Shown here: positions 40,520 through 49,881 of the stretch, one piece after another
Numbering within the stretch: position 1 is the first letter of the stretch
How the letters are laid out: each line of letters begins with the position of its first letter
From: Firmicutes bacterium AF25-13AC
GTDB lineage: Bacteria > Bacillota > Clostridia > Lachnospirales > Lachnospiraceae
Direction of reading: 5' to 3'
Length of the DNA: 64,000 nucleotides
Assembly: GCA_003478935.1 (NCBI GenBank)
Contig: QUFP01000016.1
Span: forward strand, 23,930-87,929
Program-made: the position numbers and the translations under genes
Notes under the pieces: model-generated
Seen by the model: the letters and a program-made list of their open reading frames with translations, nothing else
The model's database searches: none
Told to the model about the DNA's origin: nothing

Positions 40520-41497
40520 TTAATACTCCATCTGCCACATATATCTGCGGACTGAAAGAGCATGTCCTCTTTCATGTGCAAGAGAATCAATCATCTCACG
40601 TACAACTGTGCCAGCTAACAGCGGTGCTACATACTCCTGTACACCTGGCTCAATTCCAGTTAAATCAAACTCTGCTTCATCAATTACTGCCAGCTTCTGT
40701 GAAAACTTGCTGCAGAAATTGTAAGCTCTTTCATCCAATTCTCTAGTTGCTCCAATACCCTTAACAAGTACAAACGGTACATCAAAGTCTGTTACCTCAA
40801 ATGGTCCATGGAAATACTCTCCTGAATGGATGCAATTAGAATGAATCCACTGCATTTCCATAAACAGGCAGATTGCAAGAGAATACATCTCGCCATAGTT
40901 TGCTCCGCTTCCCATTGTGTAAATTACAGTCTCACGCTTGTAATCCTTGCCCCACTGTGAACCAAAATCTGCATACTTTGCCTTGATGCGCTCTGTTACC
41001 TCTGCAAGATTATTTAAGGACTCAGCGCCCTTTACCCACTTCTCAGACGGCTCAACTACATTCAGCATATCAAATGCCAGTGTGTACAGAATTACTTTGC
41101 TAAGATCATTTGGATCTGCCTCTGGACCATGCTCATAATGGATCGGATACTCACAAGCCTTCCACAGCGGAGAATCAACAAGGTTAGTCAGAGAAATGGA
41201 AACTGCTCCCTTCTCCTTTGCAAGCTCTGCTGCTCTGACAGTCTCTGGTGTATTTCCGGAATGGGAAATGGTTAATACAACGCAGGTATCGTCCAGCACC
41301 TTCGGTGTTGCCTTTACGAACTCGTTAGAAGTGTAAATAGCGGACGGAATGCTGGTCTCGCGGTCAAACATGTACTGAATTGGCATCATGGATGCCTGAG
41401 AGCCTCCGCATGCAACGAAATAAAATCTGCGGATTGTTTTTCTCTCTTTAACAGCTGCTACTGCAGCCTGGATCTGGGAAAGATGTTCTGCTTTCAT
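40520..41497 (-). CDS. frlB: Fructosamine-6-phosphate deglycase (FrlB-like SIS protein)
   Basis: 325 residues from the ATG at 41497 (GGAGG upstream). Two SIS domains are visible: YFVACGGSQASM and LTISHSGNTPETV in the first, YTMGSGANYGEM and HSGEYFHGPFEV in the second. The EYFHGPFEV segment and C-terminal HALSVRRYMWQMEY are characteristic of FrlB. The enzyme cleaves fructosyl-6-phosphate amines to glucose-6-phosphate and the free amine or amino acid. It is the first gene of the operon and lies behind a promoter containing a palindromic operator. Confidence 0.9.
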   Translation of the reverse strand: MKAEHLSQIQAAVAAVKERKTIRRFYFVACGGSQASMMPIQYMFDRETSIPSAIYTSNEFVKATPKVLDDTCVVLTISHSGNTPETVRAAELAKEKGAVSISLTNLVDSPLWKACEYPIHYEHGPEADPNDLSKVILYTLAFDMLNVVEPSEKWVKGAESLNNLAEVTERIKAKYADFGSQWGKDYKRETVIYTMGSGANYGEMYSLAICLFMEMQWIHSNCIHSGEYFHGPFEVTDFDVPFVLVKGIGATRELDERAYNFCSKFSQKLAVIDEAEFDLTGIEPGVQEYVAPLLAGTVVREMIDSLAHERGHALSVRRYMWQMEY

Positions 41498-41550
41498 GTG
41501 TAACCCTCCATATTTGTATTCTGGCTTCATATAACATGGTAGCCATTTGT

Positions 41551-41578
41551 ATTATAACGTTATATAACGTTTTGTCTT
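41551..41578 (-). promoter_or_regulatory. frl operon promoter with palindromic operator in its spacer
   Basis: On the minus strand AAGACA (41578-41573) and a perfect TATAAT (41556-41551) are 16 bases apart. The spacer is filled by the perfect 16 bp palindrome AACGTTATATAACGTT (41556-41571). A repressor bound there would block RNA polymerase. The divergent GntR-family gene is the obvious candidate. Confidence 0.8.
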
Positions 41579-41736
41579 ATATTATACCTATTTTACCCAT
41601 TTGTCAAGTAGTTTTTTTCAATTAGCACATTAAAGTAATAAATTTTTTTATACCTTTTCAGAGCCATGATTTTAAGTGCACCAACCTTGACTTTTCTCTC
41701 CTTTTTTACTATACTTAATTTTGATATATGTAATAT

Positions 41737-41752
41737 AACATCTTGTAACGTC
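41737..41752. promoter_or_regulatory. Second operator-like site ahead of the GntR gene
   Basis: TATAACATCTTGTAACGTCTT aligns with the palindrome at the frl promoter, with the right half site TAACGT intact. It lies 33 bases before the GntR gene start and suggests autoregulation. Confidence 0.55.
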
Positions 41753-41784
41753 TTTATCCTAATAATAAATATCAGGGGGTTTTT

Positions 41785-42543
41785 ATGTTAGACACAAATA
41801 GTCTTAAACCACTTTATATACAGCTTGAAGCTGAGATACGTCAGGCTTTGAGAGAAAAAAAATATCTTCCAGGGGATCGTCTTCCCAGTGAAGAAGAATT
41901 GTGTGAACAGTATCAGGTAAGCCGCATTACTGTACGCAAGGCCATCCAACAGCTAACAGATCAGCATATCCTTGAAAAGCATCGTGGAAAAGGTACGTTT
42001 GTTTCCACCCCTTCAAGAATCGTTGATCTAAAGGAGCAGTCTGGCTTTACAAATTATTTATCTGCAATCGGACATAAATCACATCATCTTCTATTAAAAA
42101 AAGAGCTACAGCCTTCTGATGATTTTTTATGTGAAACGCTTTCTCTTCAGCCTAATGAACCAGTTTGTTACGTGCAGCGTCTAATTTTTGAGGATGATTC
42201 ACCGCTTGCCTTAGATGAAATTTATATTTCTTCTTTAACTTATCCAGATTTTCTTGACCGCATAACAGGTGATATTTCTTTCTATGAACTGCTCGATAAC
42301 TACTATAACGTATCTCGCGGTGAATCTGTATGTGAGATTGCTGTCCGCATTGCAAATGCTGAGCAGGCATCCATCCTTCATTGTCAGGCTGGCGATCCTC
42401 TTTTTCTTTTACAAAAAACGTGTTTTGCAGTTGACGGCACACCGATCCATTATTCACGCTCTCTTGTGCGCGGTGATCGAATCTCCTATACCATACGCAC
42501 ACAAAATTCAAACACACAGTTTATCTCTAATATAAATAATTGA
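41785..42543 (+). CDS. GntR/HutC-family repressor of the frl genes (FrlR-like)
   Basis: 252 residues: N-terminal winged helix (about 5-75; YIQLEAEIRQALREKKYLPG, LPSEEELCEQYQVSRITVRK) and a C-terminal UTRA ligand-binding domain. The latter has EPVCYVQRLIFEDDSPLALDE and the late Tyr/Arg residues in IHYSRSLVRGDRISY. HutC-type regulators bind phosphorylated sugars and release DNA. It is divergent from frlB-frlD-opp and precedes the second frlB-like gene. Three matching palindromes flank these genes. The inducer is probably a fructosamine-6-phosphate (inference). Confidence 0.9.
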   Translation: MLDTNSLKPLYIQLEAEIRQALREKKYLPGDRLPSEEELCEQYQVSRITVRKAIQQLTDQHILEKHRGKGTFVSTPSRIVDLKEQSGFTNYLSAIGHKSHHLLLKKELQPSDDFLCETLSLQPNEPVCYVQRLIFEDDSPLALDEIYISSLTYPDFLDRITGDISFYELLDNYYNVSRGESVCEIAVRIANAEQASILHCQAGDPLFLLQKTCFAVDGTPIHYSRSLVRGDRISYTIRTQNSNTQFISNINN

Positions 42544-42562
42544 TATTTTATTTACAGGGCAG

Positions 42563-42592
42563 GAAAAAAGTTGCAGAAGACTGCATTTTTTC
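42563..42592 (+). terminator. Terminator after the GntR gene
   Basis: TGCAG and CTGCA pair around AAGA, extended by an A tract on the left and T tract on the right, giving an 11-12 bp stem with a six-T tail. It lies 20 bases after the GntR stop. Confidence 0.7.
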
Positions 42593-42622
42593 TTGTCTTT
42601 TATTATTATATGTTGTAATATT

Positions 42623-42636
42623 ACATTATATAATGT
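42623..42636 (+). promoter_or_regulatory. Promoter and operator of the second frlB-like gene
   Basis: ACATTATATAATGT is a perfect 14 bp palindrome that aligns with the operator at the frl promoter (shared core TTATATAA with flanking AC and GT). It contains TATAAT (42629-42634) as a -10 box, 35 bases before the start codon. No strong -35 is visible. Confidence 0.7.
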
Positions 42637-42669
42637 TTTTATCAAATAATTGTATTATGGAGGGATTTT

Positions 42670-43665
42670 ATGCTGAAGTTTCAAGAAGAATCGTTACGTC
42701 AATCTGTAAACGGTGCACTCGCTCTGCGCCATCAAATCAATCCATTTCTGGATGCCATCTTTGAAAAAGGTATTACAAATATATGTTTTCTGGGAATTGG
42801 CGGTACATACGCATCTGCCATGCAGACAGTTTCTCATATGAAAGAATTTACGTCAATGGAAGTATTCGCCGAAAATGCAGCTGAATATATAACAACTGGC
42901 AATCGACGTATCATGGATGGTACACTTCTTATTTATTCATCTGTGACTGGCAGTACACCTGAAATAGTTAAAGCCGTTGAAAAAGCACATGCAGCACATG
43001 CCACTATTCTTGCTTTCCTTGACAATCCAAATCCTCATCTGCGCGAGTTATGTGAGCTATGCATCTCATATCCGCAAAATGAACAGCTAAAACTCTTTAT
43101 GGCTGCTGACCGTATTCTCTTTCTTCGTCATGAATTTGACTGTTATGATGACTGCTATGAAAATTTTGACTGTTATCTCGCAGATGCTTTGATCTCTGTT
43201 GAGCAATCTTTGGATTCCTTTGCACAAGAATTTGCAAAAAAGCACTGTAACGATACTCTCCACTATTTTGTCGGTGCTGGAAACCAGTGGGGTTCCACCT
43301 ATTCCTATGGCATGTGCTATTGGGAGGAGATGCACTGGATGGCAACTAAGACTGTATCCTCCGGTGAATTTTTCCATGGAACGCTTGAAATCATTTCTCG
43401 AGACACTCCTGTCACACTCTTTATCAGCGAAGATGCCAGCCGTCCATTGTCTCTTCGAGTAGCTGCTTTCCTTCCGAAGATCTGCGCAAACTACACGATT
43501 ATTGATGCGGCAGATTATCCTCTGATTGGGATTAAACCACAGTATCGCGGTTTTATTTCTCATCTTGTAACGCATGCTGTCACAAATAGAATTGATGTAC
43601 ATCTTGAGGCTATCAATTGCCATCCAATGGAGATTCGCCGCTATTATCGATGCTTAGAATACTAA
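42670..43665 (+). CDS. Second FrlB-like SIS-domain sugar deglycase
   Basis: 331 residues with two SIS domains: FLGIGGTYASAM and YSSVTGSTPEIV, then FVGAGNQWGSTYSYG and SSGEFFHGTLEI. The C-terminus EIRRYYRCLEY echoes RRYMWQMEY of the first FrlB. Similarity between the two is clear but distant, so a different fructosamine or glucosamine-type substrate is likely (inference). It is expressed opposite to the main operon but carries the same operator type, so both should be induced together. AGGG lies before the ATG. Confidence 0.85.
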   Translation: MLKFQEESLRQSVNGALALRHQINPFLDAIFEKGITNICFLGIGGTYASAMQTVSHMKEFTSMEVFAENAAEYITTGNRRIMDGTLLIYSSVTGSTPEIVKAVEKAHAAHATILAFLDNPNPHLRELCELCISYPQNEQLKLFMAADRILFLRHEFDCYDDCYENFDCYLADALISVEQSLDSFAQEFAKKHCNDTLHYFVGAGNQWGSTYSYGMCYWEEMHWMATKTVSSGEFFHGTLEIISRDTPVTLFISEDASRPLSLRVAAFLPKICANYTIIDAADYPLIGIKPQYRGFISHLVTHAVTNRIDVHLEAINCHPMEIRRYYRCLEY

Positions 43666-43671
43666 CAAAAA

Positions 43672-43700
43672 AAGAGCTCTGAGAATCTCTCAGAGCTCTT
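43672..43700. terminator. Bidirectional terminator between frlB-like gene and tRNA-Cys
   Basis: AAGAGCTCTGAGA and TCTCAGAGCTCTT form a perfect 13 bp stem with a 3-base loop. On the minus strand it is followed by seven T, so it clearly ends the tRNA transcript. On the plus strand it closes the deglycase gene. Confidence 0.85.
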
Positions 43701-43703
43701 AAC

Positions 43704-43774
43704 AGGCGACAGCCGGATTTGAACCGGCGGTAAGGGTGTTGCAGACCCGCGCCTTACCACTTGGCTATATCGCC
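43704..43774 (-). tRNA. tRNA-Cys (GCA)
   Basis: The 71-base minus-strand gene folds as a cloverleaf. Acceptor GGCGATA pairs with TGTCGCC (one G:U), the D arm is GCC-AAGTGGTAA-GGC, the anticodon loop is CTGCAAC with anticodon GCA, and the T arm is GCCGG-TTCAAAT-CCGGC, with discriminator U. CCA is not encoded. The outermost anticodon-stem pair (27:43) is C against U, a mismatch. Confidence 0.95.
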
Positions 43775-43907
43775 GTGACTTCTATAGTATAGAATACTTT
43801 TGCGATTTAGTCAAGTGTTTTTTTTCAAAAATATGAAACTTTTTTAAGTTACATTTCACAAAGCCAGGTTACGAAAGCATTTCGGTGCAATATAACCTCA
43901 CATTACA

Positions 43908-46099
43908 TCAAGCCTTGGTGAGCGTGAATTTCATACTCTCGCCTGCGCTCAAAAACTTCGGAAGTGTTATGCCTGCATGATTCCAGGTCTTTCCGCTGCG
44001 CTTTATTCCATTTAAGCTGCAGACATACATTGAATTGTCTTCGAGTCCCTTAATGGTAACATGAACTGGAAGCGGATTGCCCCATGCATCCTTTTTTACT
44101 ACCTCTACAAGTGCGCGTTCTTTATTCTTTGCGACAAATTCCCATGCTGTAAAGCTTGTATTATCACGCTCTGTAAGACGGTAATATCTCCCTCGTGCGT
44201 CAAGTCATAGTAGTCATGGAACTCTTTGATCTGCTCTTTTACTTGTGCCTTTTCCTCATCTGAAAGAAGACGAAGATCAAGCTCATAACCAAAACTTCCG
44301 GCAAGTGCCACATCAGCTCTTGTAGAAAGCGGTACGCTTCGTCCTGTCTGGTGATTTGGGCATGCAGATACATGTGCACCAACTGAACTGATCGGATAGA
44401 AGAATGATGTTCCATACTGGATATCAAGACGGTTCATAGCATCTGTATTGTCACTGCACCAAATCTGTGGCGAATAGTACAGCATTCCGGCATCGAAACG
44501 TCCGCCACCGCCGCTGCAGCCCTCAAGCAGAATCTCAGGGAAACGCTGTACAAAACGCTCCAGCAAATCATAAACGCCAAGTATATAGCGGTGATAGCAT
44601 TCGCCTGACTGCTCACCTTTGTAAATATGGCTGTACATATCGCAGATACTGCGGTTCATATCCCACTTTACATACTCGATCTTAGTGTTTCCAAGAATTT
44701 CTTCAAAACGAGCCATCAGATAGTCGCGCACATCACTTCTTGTCATATCAAGCACAAGCTGATTGCGGGAATGATTTGGCACACGTCCTGGAATTGTGAT
44801 TGCCCAGTCTGGATGAGCACGGTAAAGATCACTGTCCTCTGAGATCATCTCTGGCTCAAACCAAAGACCAAATTTCATACCCTTTTCATGGATCTTCTCT
44901 GAAAGCTTTGGCAGTCCTCCACGAATCTTTTTTTCATTGACAAACCAGTCACCAAGACCACTGTTGTCATCATCACGCTTGCCAAACCAACCATCATCAA
45001 GCACCATCATCTCAATGCCAAGCTCTCCTGCCTGCGCCGCAATCTTTTCAATCTTCTCTTCATTGAAATCAAAATATGTTGCCTCCCAGTTATTAATCAA
45101 AACTGGACGGCGCTCATGCTTATAATGACCTCTGCACATATGCTCATGTAATATATCATGATACTGGTGTGACAATTTGCTAAATCCCTGATTAGAGAAT
45201 GAAAGAATCACCTGTGGTGCAAAGAATGTCTCTCCCTCTGTTAAGCACCAACGAAACTGATACGGATTAATACCCATCTGAACACGAATCTGATCTCTTT
45301 GATCCTTCTGTGCCATTGCAGTAAAACTTCCGCTGTAAGCAAGACATAAACCGAAGCAGTCTCCTGCATCCTCTGTTGCATGACGGTCACAAAGAATCAT
45401 TGCCGGATTATAGTGATGACTGGATGTTCCTCTAATACTTCCAAACTCTGTCTTAATATGCGTAACTGGTGTGCGCTCCATTGTGCGCTCCATCGCATGA
45501 CGGCCTGTGAAGCTGATAAGTTCCAAATCGCGATCCATCATATCCATACTGCATGACAAAAACTTCTCAATATAGATCGGCTCCTTACCTGCATTAGTCA
45601 AACTTGCCGTTCTTGTAATTACATTTTCCTCTTCCCAAACACCATAATATAAATGAAGAATTGCTCCTGACGCCTTTTCCTTCATCTTAATGATCAGCGT
45701 TTCACTGTTCTTTTTATCTGTGGCATACAGTGCTGGCATACCCGGAATCGAATATGCACCGGATACGACCTCACAGCTCTCAAAACGAAAATCGGCTGCA
45801 CAGCTGCCATCTGGATGTGCCAGACGAACAGAATCATCCCTAAAATCACCTACACCACTAGAAGCAACCTCCTGCGGCAGTGTATCAAGTGAATATGTGC
45901 GATCCAGTCCTGCTTCCTCTGGATTTCCAGAAAAACCAACATCACTTCTAACAATAAGCTCAGACAAATCCTCTGCACCAATACTGCTTCCATAATATAA
46001 ATGAAGAAGCACTCCATTTTTATCAGCAAGCATCTGATAACTGGAATCATTTGTCTGAAGGGTCATCAGTCGACCATTTGGGCTAATTTGAATTGCCAT
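43908..46099 (-). pseudogene. Alpha-galactosidase, GH36 family, frameshifted near the C-terminus
   Basis: From 46099 (GAGGAG upstream) the frame gives an N-terminal beta-sandwich, then a TIM barrel with MVLDDGWFG, GLWFEPEM, nucleophile Asp480 in KWDMNRS and acid/base Asp550 in WCSDNTDAM. These match the spacing of the Geobacillus enzyme. Near residue 636 (DYYDLTHEG) the frame breaks and reaches an early stop at 44105. The next frame continues YYRLTERDNTSFTAWEFVAK to a stop at 43908. One extra G in the run at 44190-44192 reconnects them, giving 730 residues, the family norm. It removes alpha-galactosyl groups from raffinose-type sugars, melibiose or host glycans. It follows its Lpl importer genes. 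Confidence 0.92.
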
Positions 46100-46120
46100 T
46101 GTTTCTCTCCTCTCTCATCA

Positions 46121-46200
46121 CACAATGCCAGCGAGCAGAAAATTGCTTCACTTGCATGGCTTTTTACAGCCACAGAATCTTCCTGCACTCCGGCATTGTT
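46121..46200 (-). other. Structured spacer between importer and alpha-galactosidase genes
   Basis: ACAATGCC and GGCATTGT close a large fold with a second internal stem (GGCT, AGCC). There is no T tail, so it is more likely an mRNA processing or stabilising element than a terminator. Confidence 0.4.
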
Positions 46201-46214
46201 GTAGTGTTATTATT

Positions 46215-47090
46215 TTACTCTTTTACAGCGCCAATTACCATACCTGTTACAAAATATTTTTGTAAAAATGGGTAAATAATCAAAAGCGGAATTGTGGAAA
46301 CCACAATCTTTGCTGCATTAAAGGAACGATTATTTAATGCAGATAATTGCTTTAACTGATCTGCATCAGTAATCTGCGTCAAGTCGACAGTCAGCTGCTG
46401 AATATAAGTCTGCAGCGGATACATGGATGCCTTGCTCATGTAAATCAGTCCTGAGAAATAATCATTCCAGTGATTTACAATTGCAAACAGGCCAACGGTT
46501 GCCAGTGCCGGAAGTGAAATCGGCAGATATACCTTTAATAAAACGGTGAGCGGACCGACTCCATCAATTCTGGCTGCCTCATCAAGAGATTCTGGAACAC
46601 CCTTAAAGAAATTGATTAACAAAATGACATTGAATACCGGAACGGCACCCGGAAGAACCAGTGACCAAATGGTATTGTTTAAGTGAAGCTTGCTGACTAC
46701 CATGAACAGCGGAATAACACCACCATTAAATAACATTGCGAAGATGACAATCTTCATATAAATCTCTCTTGCACGGAAACGCTTTTTGTTCTTAGAAAGC
46801 GGATATGCCATAGAGATTGTAAAAAACATATTGATTAAAGTACCAATTACTACTCTCTTTACTGAAATCCAGAAAGAATGCCAAAACTGTGAATCGCCAA
46901 GCAGTTTGTTGTATGTAGTAATTGTAAAATCAACTGGCCACAGACCAACTTTATTTGCCGCAACTGCATCACTTCCGCTTAAGGAGATCGCAACCATATT
47001 TAAAAGCGGCAGCAAGCAGCTAAGCGCAAATAAAAGAACCACGAGCCATATTGCGATCTGAGAAATAATTTTTCCTGGTTTTGCTTTCAT
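46215..47090 (-). CDS. Sugar ABC transporter permease, LplC type
   Basis: 291 residues from the ATG at 47090 (GGGAGG upstream). It has six membrane segments, LLPLLNMVAISLSG near the start, the EAA loop DEAARIDGVGPLTVLLKVYLP and the hallmark FVTGMVIGAVKE end. It follows the LplB-type gene by 13 bases and precedes the alpha-galactosidase gene, so its substrate is probably an alpha-galactoside (inference). Confidence 0.92.
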   Translation of the reverse strand: MKAKPGKIISQIAIWLVVLLFALSCLLPLLNMVAISLSGSDAVAANKVGLWPVDFTITTYNKLLGDSQFWHSFWISVKRVVIGTLINMFFTISMAYPLSKNKKRFRAREIYMKIVIFAMLFNGGVIPLFMVVSKLHLNNTIWSLVLPGAVPVFNVILLINFFKGVPESLDEAARIDGVGPLTVLLKVYLPISLPALATVGLFAIVNHWNDYFSGLIYMSKASMYPLQTYIQQLTVDLTQITDADQLKQLSALNNRSFNAAKIVVSTIPLLIIYPFLQKYFVTGMVIGAVKE

Positions 47091-47103
47091 ACGAACCTCC
47101 CTT

Positions 47104-48021
47104 TTAGAATATTCCTGAGCCAGTTGTTTTCTGTGCCAGCTTATTTGCACTAAGAATCAGTACAAAACTGATTACTGATTTTAACAAGCCAACCGCAGTA
47201 CCAATGCTGTACTGACGCTCTACCATACCAATTCGATATACATATGTATCAATGATATCACCTGTTTCATATACAATTGGATTATACAGATTAAATACCT
47301 GATCGAAGCCTGCATTTAATATATTTCCAAGATTCAGCGCTGTCATTAACACAACAGTTGGCAGAAGTGCCGGAACTGTGATATGAAGAATCTGCTTAAA
47401 GCGATTAGCACCATCAATAGATGCAGCCTCAAAAAGTCCTGGATCAATTCCTGTTAAGGCTGCCAGATATACAACAGAATTGTAACCAAATTCCTTCCAG
47501 ACATCTGTTCCTACGATCACAGTACGAAACCACTTATTATCAGCAAGGAAATAAATAGGATTGCCGCCAAATGCACTGATTACTGCATTGATTGGTCCAT
47601 CTAATGAAAACATGTTCGTTACAACGGTTGCCAAAACAACCCATGATAAAAAGTGTGGCAAATAGACAACAGTCTGGAAAATCTTTTTGCAGACATTGAC
47701 ACGAATCTCGTTTAGTAAAATTGCAAACGTAACTGGAACAAAAATATTAACAACCAGCTTTGAGAATGCAATGATTAATGTATTCATGAAAACCTGTTTG
47801 CTGTCTGGCAGGCTGAAGATGAACTGAAAATTGCTAAGACCAACCCATTTTGATTTCAAAAGACCTTTGGCCGGAACATAATTTTCAAATGCCATCAGCG
47901 ATCCCACTAACGGTGCAAACACGAAAATAATTAAGATAATCATTCCCGGAAGAATCATTAAATTCAGCGTAAGCTCTTCTCTTCCCAGGCGTTTCTTTTT
48001 CTTATTTGCTGCCTGACTCAT
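47104..48021 (-). CDS. Sugar ABC transporter permease, LplB type
   Basis: 305 residues: basic N-terminus, first membrane segment (LNLMILPGMIILIIFVFAPL), EAA loop FEAASIDGANRFKQILHITVP and terminal KTTGSGIF. GGAGG lies nine bases before the ATG, directly after the hairpin at 48043-48072. Partner of the LplC-type protein encoded next. Confidence 0.92.
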   Translation of the reverse strand: MSQAANKKKKRLGREELTLNLMILPGMIILIIFVFAPLVGSLMAFENYVPAKGLLKSKWVGLSNFQFIFSLPDSKQVFMNTLIIAFSKLVVNIFVPVTFAILLNEIRVNVCKKIFQTVVYLPHFLSWVVLATVVTNMFSLDGPINAVISAFGGNPIYFLADNKWFRTVIVGTDVWKEFGYNSVVYLAALTGIDPGLFEAASIDGANRFKQILHITVPALLPTVVLMTALNLGNILNAGFDQVFNLYNPIVYETGDIIDTYVYRIGMVERQYSIGTAVGLLKSVISFVLILSANKLAQKTTGSGIF

Positions 48022-48042
48022 GAATTTCCTCCTTTTTCAAAA

Positions 48043-48072
48043 GCCGGAGCCAAACATCATTTTGACCCCGGC
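48043..48072 (-). terminator. Terminator-like hairpin between binding-protein and permease genes
   Basis: On the minus strand GCCGGGGTCAAA pairs with TTTGGCTCCGGC (two G:U pairs) around a 6-base loop, followed by TTTTG and immediately the ribosome site of the permease gene. It should reduce permease expression relative to the binding protein. Confidence 0.8.
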
Positions 48073-48159
48073 ATTTTTTATTGATTGGATCAGATTGATT
48101 TGTCTAATCCCAAAAACTTTGCAGTTTTTACATTGTTACAACTTGCAATTTTCTCTGAA

Positions 48160-49815
48160 TTACTTCTGAATTGCCTCGTTTACTTCCTCTGTGATCATTT
48201 CACCGCCTGCATTGTTCCAATCGGATACGAACTTATCAAATGCATCGATGCTTTCCTCACCAACGATGATCTTCAAAACAGTCTGCATCTCGATCTTCTC
48301 TAAGGATGCCCAACGGATTGCCATAGACTCAGTGGTCTCATAGAATGCCGGGGTGACAAAGTCTGCCGGGTTTTCGATCATACGGGACATGGATACGATT
48401 CTGGACATATACTGAGAATAGTCAGAGGAATCTGCCTTCTTACCCTCTTTTTCAGCTGCCAGATAGTTCTGTGCAGACTGATAGTAGCTTAATTCATCTG
48501 ATGTTAAAGTATCTACCTTTGACTCATCATCCATTGCAGCAAGTACATGCTCTGTCATCAGCTGTGCATTATTACCCGGCTGAACCTCACAGTAAAGCGG
48601 CCAGTTGAAGTATGCAAGCGGCTGATTTTCACGAATCTCCAAAGATGCATCGCTTGTATCCTGCTTGGAGTACTCTGCATTTACATTAACAATCTTCATT
48701 GCGATTTCCGGATGCTCATAGCCCTTTCTAACTGCAACAAAACCTGCATAAGACTGTGTATTGATTCCCTGAATCTTTCCATCCTCTCCTACTGGTGCTG
48801 ATACATTGATCCACTCAGCGTCATCAGTTGCGTAGCTTGATGTAAGTGCTGTATTAAATGGTGCCCACCACGGTCCGATAAACGCGCCGCACTTTCCGCT
48901 AGAGATCAGTGCTACAATGTCATCATTTGTTCTTGTTGTAAACTGCTGATCAATCAATCCTTCTGTATACCAGCTGTTTAACAGTGTAAGCGCATCCTTC
49001 ATCTCTTCCTGAACTGAACCATATACAGCTGTTCCATCCTCTGCAGTAATCCAGATGCTTGGATATGCACCAAATGCAGTGAAAATATTATCAATTCCAA
49101 ATGTGTTATTAGGATATTCGCCATATACGTCAGAACGCATTGCAAGACCGATGGTATCAGCCTCTCCATCTCCATCTGGATCATCATTGATAAATGCACG
49201 AAGCATATCAGCAACTTCATCCATTGTGGAAGGCTCTTCAAGACCAAGCTTATCAAGCCAATCCTTTCTCACCCACAGAAAATCCTGTCCATCACTTAAC
49301 TGCGTCTTTGGAATTGCCATAATCTTTCCATCAAATGTCACGGTATTTAACGGATTATTGTCACCATAGCTTTCATAAGATTCCTTTACAGTATCACAAG
49401 CTAAGTTATTATATACATCGGTCAGATCCTCGATCATGTCGTTTTCAACAAGCTCTACCAGTGTTGAATAATCTGGAACATGAATGATATCTGGCAGACT
49501 CTGGCTTGCAATTGCAAGAGCCAACTTCTGATTATAATCATCGCCCATCGTTGCTTCAAAATCATTTTCATTCTGAATATTTAACAGTTCCTTCAAGTAG
49601 CGGGTGTATGCATTATTCTCCGGTGTATCATTTTCATATGGTGTTCCTGCCAGCACATCAGCACCCTGATTTGTAAGTGAGTATCCTGTGGTATAAGTAA
49701 CCAATTCATCATACTTTCCATATGGATCATTTGCTGCCTCATCGGCAAAAGCAAATCCACAAACAGATGTGGTGGTCAGTGCAGCTGTCAGCATCATTGC
49801 AAAACTCTTTTTCAT
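48160..49815 (-). CDS. Extracellular sugar-binding protein of the alpha-galactoside importer
   Basis: 551 residues from the ATG at 49815 (GGAGGA upstream). The signal peptide ends GFAFA; the cysteine before it (SVCGF) is not in a lipobox. Family-1 marks are ASQSLPDIIHVPD and DDPDGDGEADTIGLA (a calcium-binding-like loop). It would bind an oligosaccharide outside the cell for the LplB/LplC pair encoded downstream. Divergent YesMN genes sit just upstream and share a 260-base control region containing direct repeats. Confidence 0.92.
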   Translation of the reverse strand: MKKSFAMMLTAALTTTSVCGFAFADEAANDPYGKYDELVTYTTGYSLTNQGADVLAGTPYENDTPENNAYTRYLKELLNIQNENDFEATMGDDYNQKLALAIASQSLPDIIHVPDYSTLVELVENDMIEDLTDVYNNLACDTVKESYESYGDNNPLNTVTFDGKIMAIPKTQLSDGQDFLWVRKDWLDKLGLEEPSTMDEVADMLRAFINDDPDGDGEADTIGLAMRSDVYGEYPNNTFGIDNIFTAFGAYPSIWITAEDGTAVYGSVQEEMKDALTLLNSWYTEGLIDQQFTTRTNDDIVALISSGKCGAFIGPWWAPFNTALTSSYATDDAEWINVSAPVGEDGKIQGINTQSYAGFVAVRKGYEHPEIAMKIVNVNAEYSKQDTSDASLEIRENQPLAYFNWPLYCEVQPGNNAQLMTEHVLAAMDDESKVDTLTSDELSYYQSAQNYLAAEKEGKKADSSDYSQYMSRIVSMSRMIENPADFVTPAFYETTESMAIRWASLEKIEMQTVLKIIVGEESIDAFDKFVSDWNNAGGEMITEEVNEAIQK

Positions 49816-49881
49816 TATAAATAACTCCTCCATTTTTTCTATCATTTCTTAAGCATTGCGCATTGCTTTGTTGTAAAAAAT

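Noticed and set aside
46121..46200. Small coding region or riboswitch before the alpha-galactosidase gene
   Set aside because: The frame leading into the gene has a stop just upstream, and the fold does not match any riboswitch class I know.
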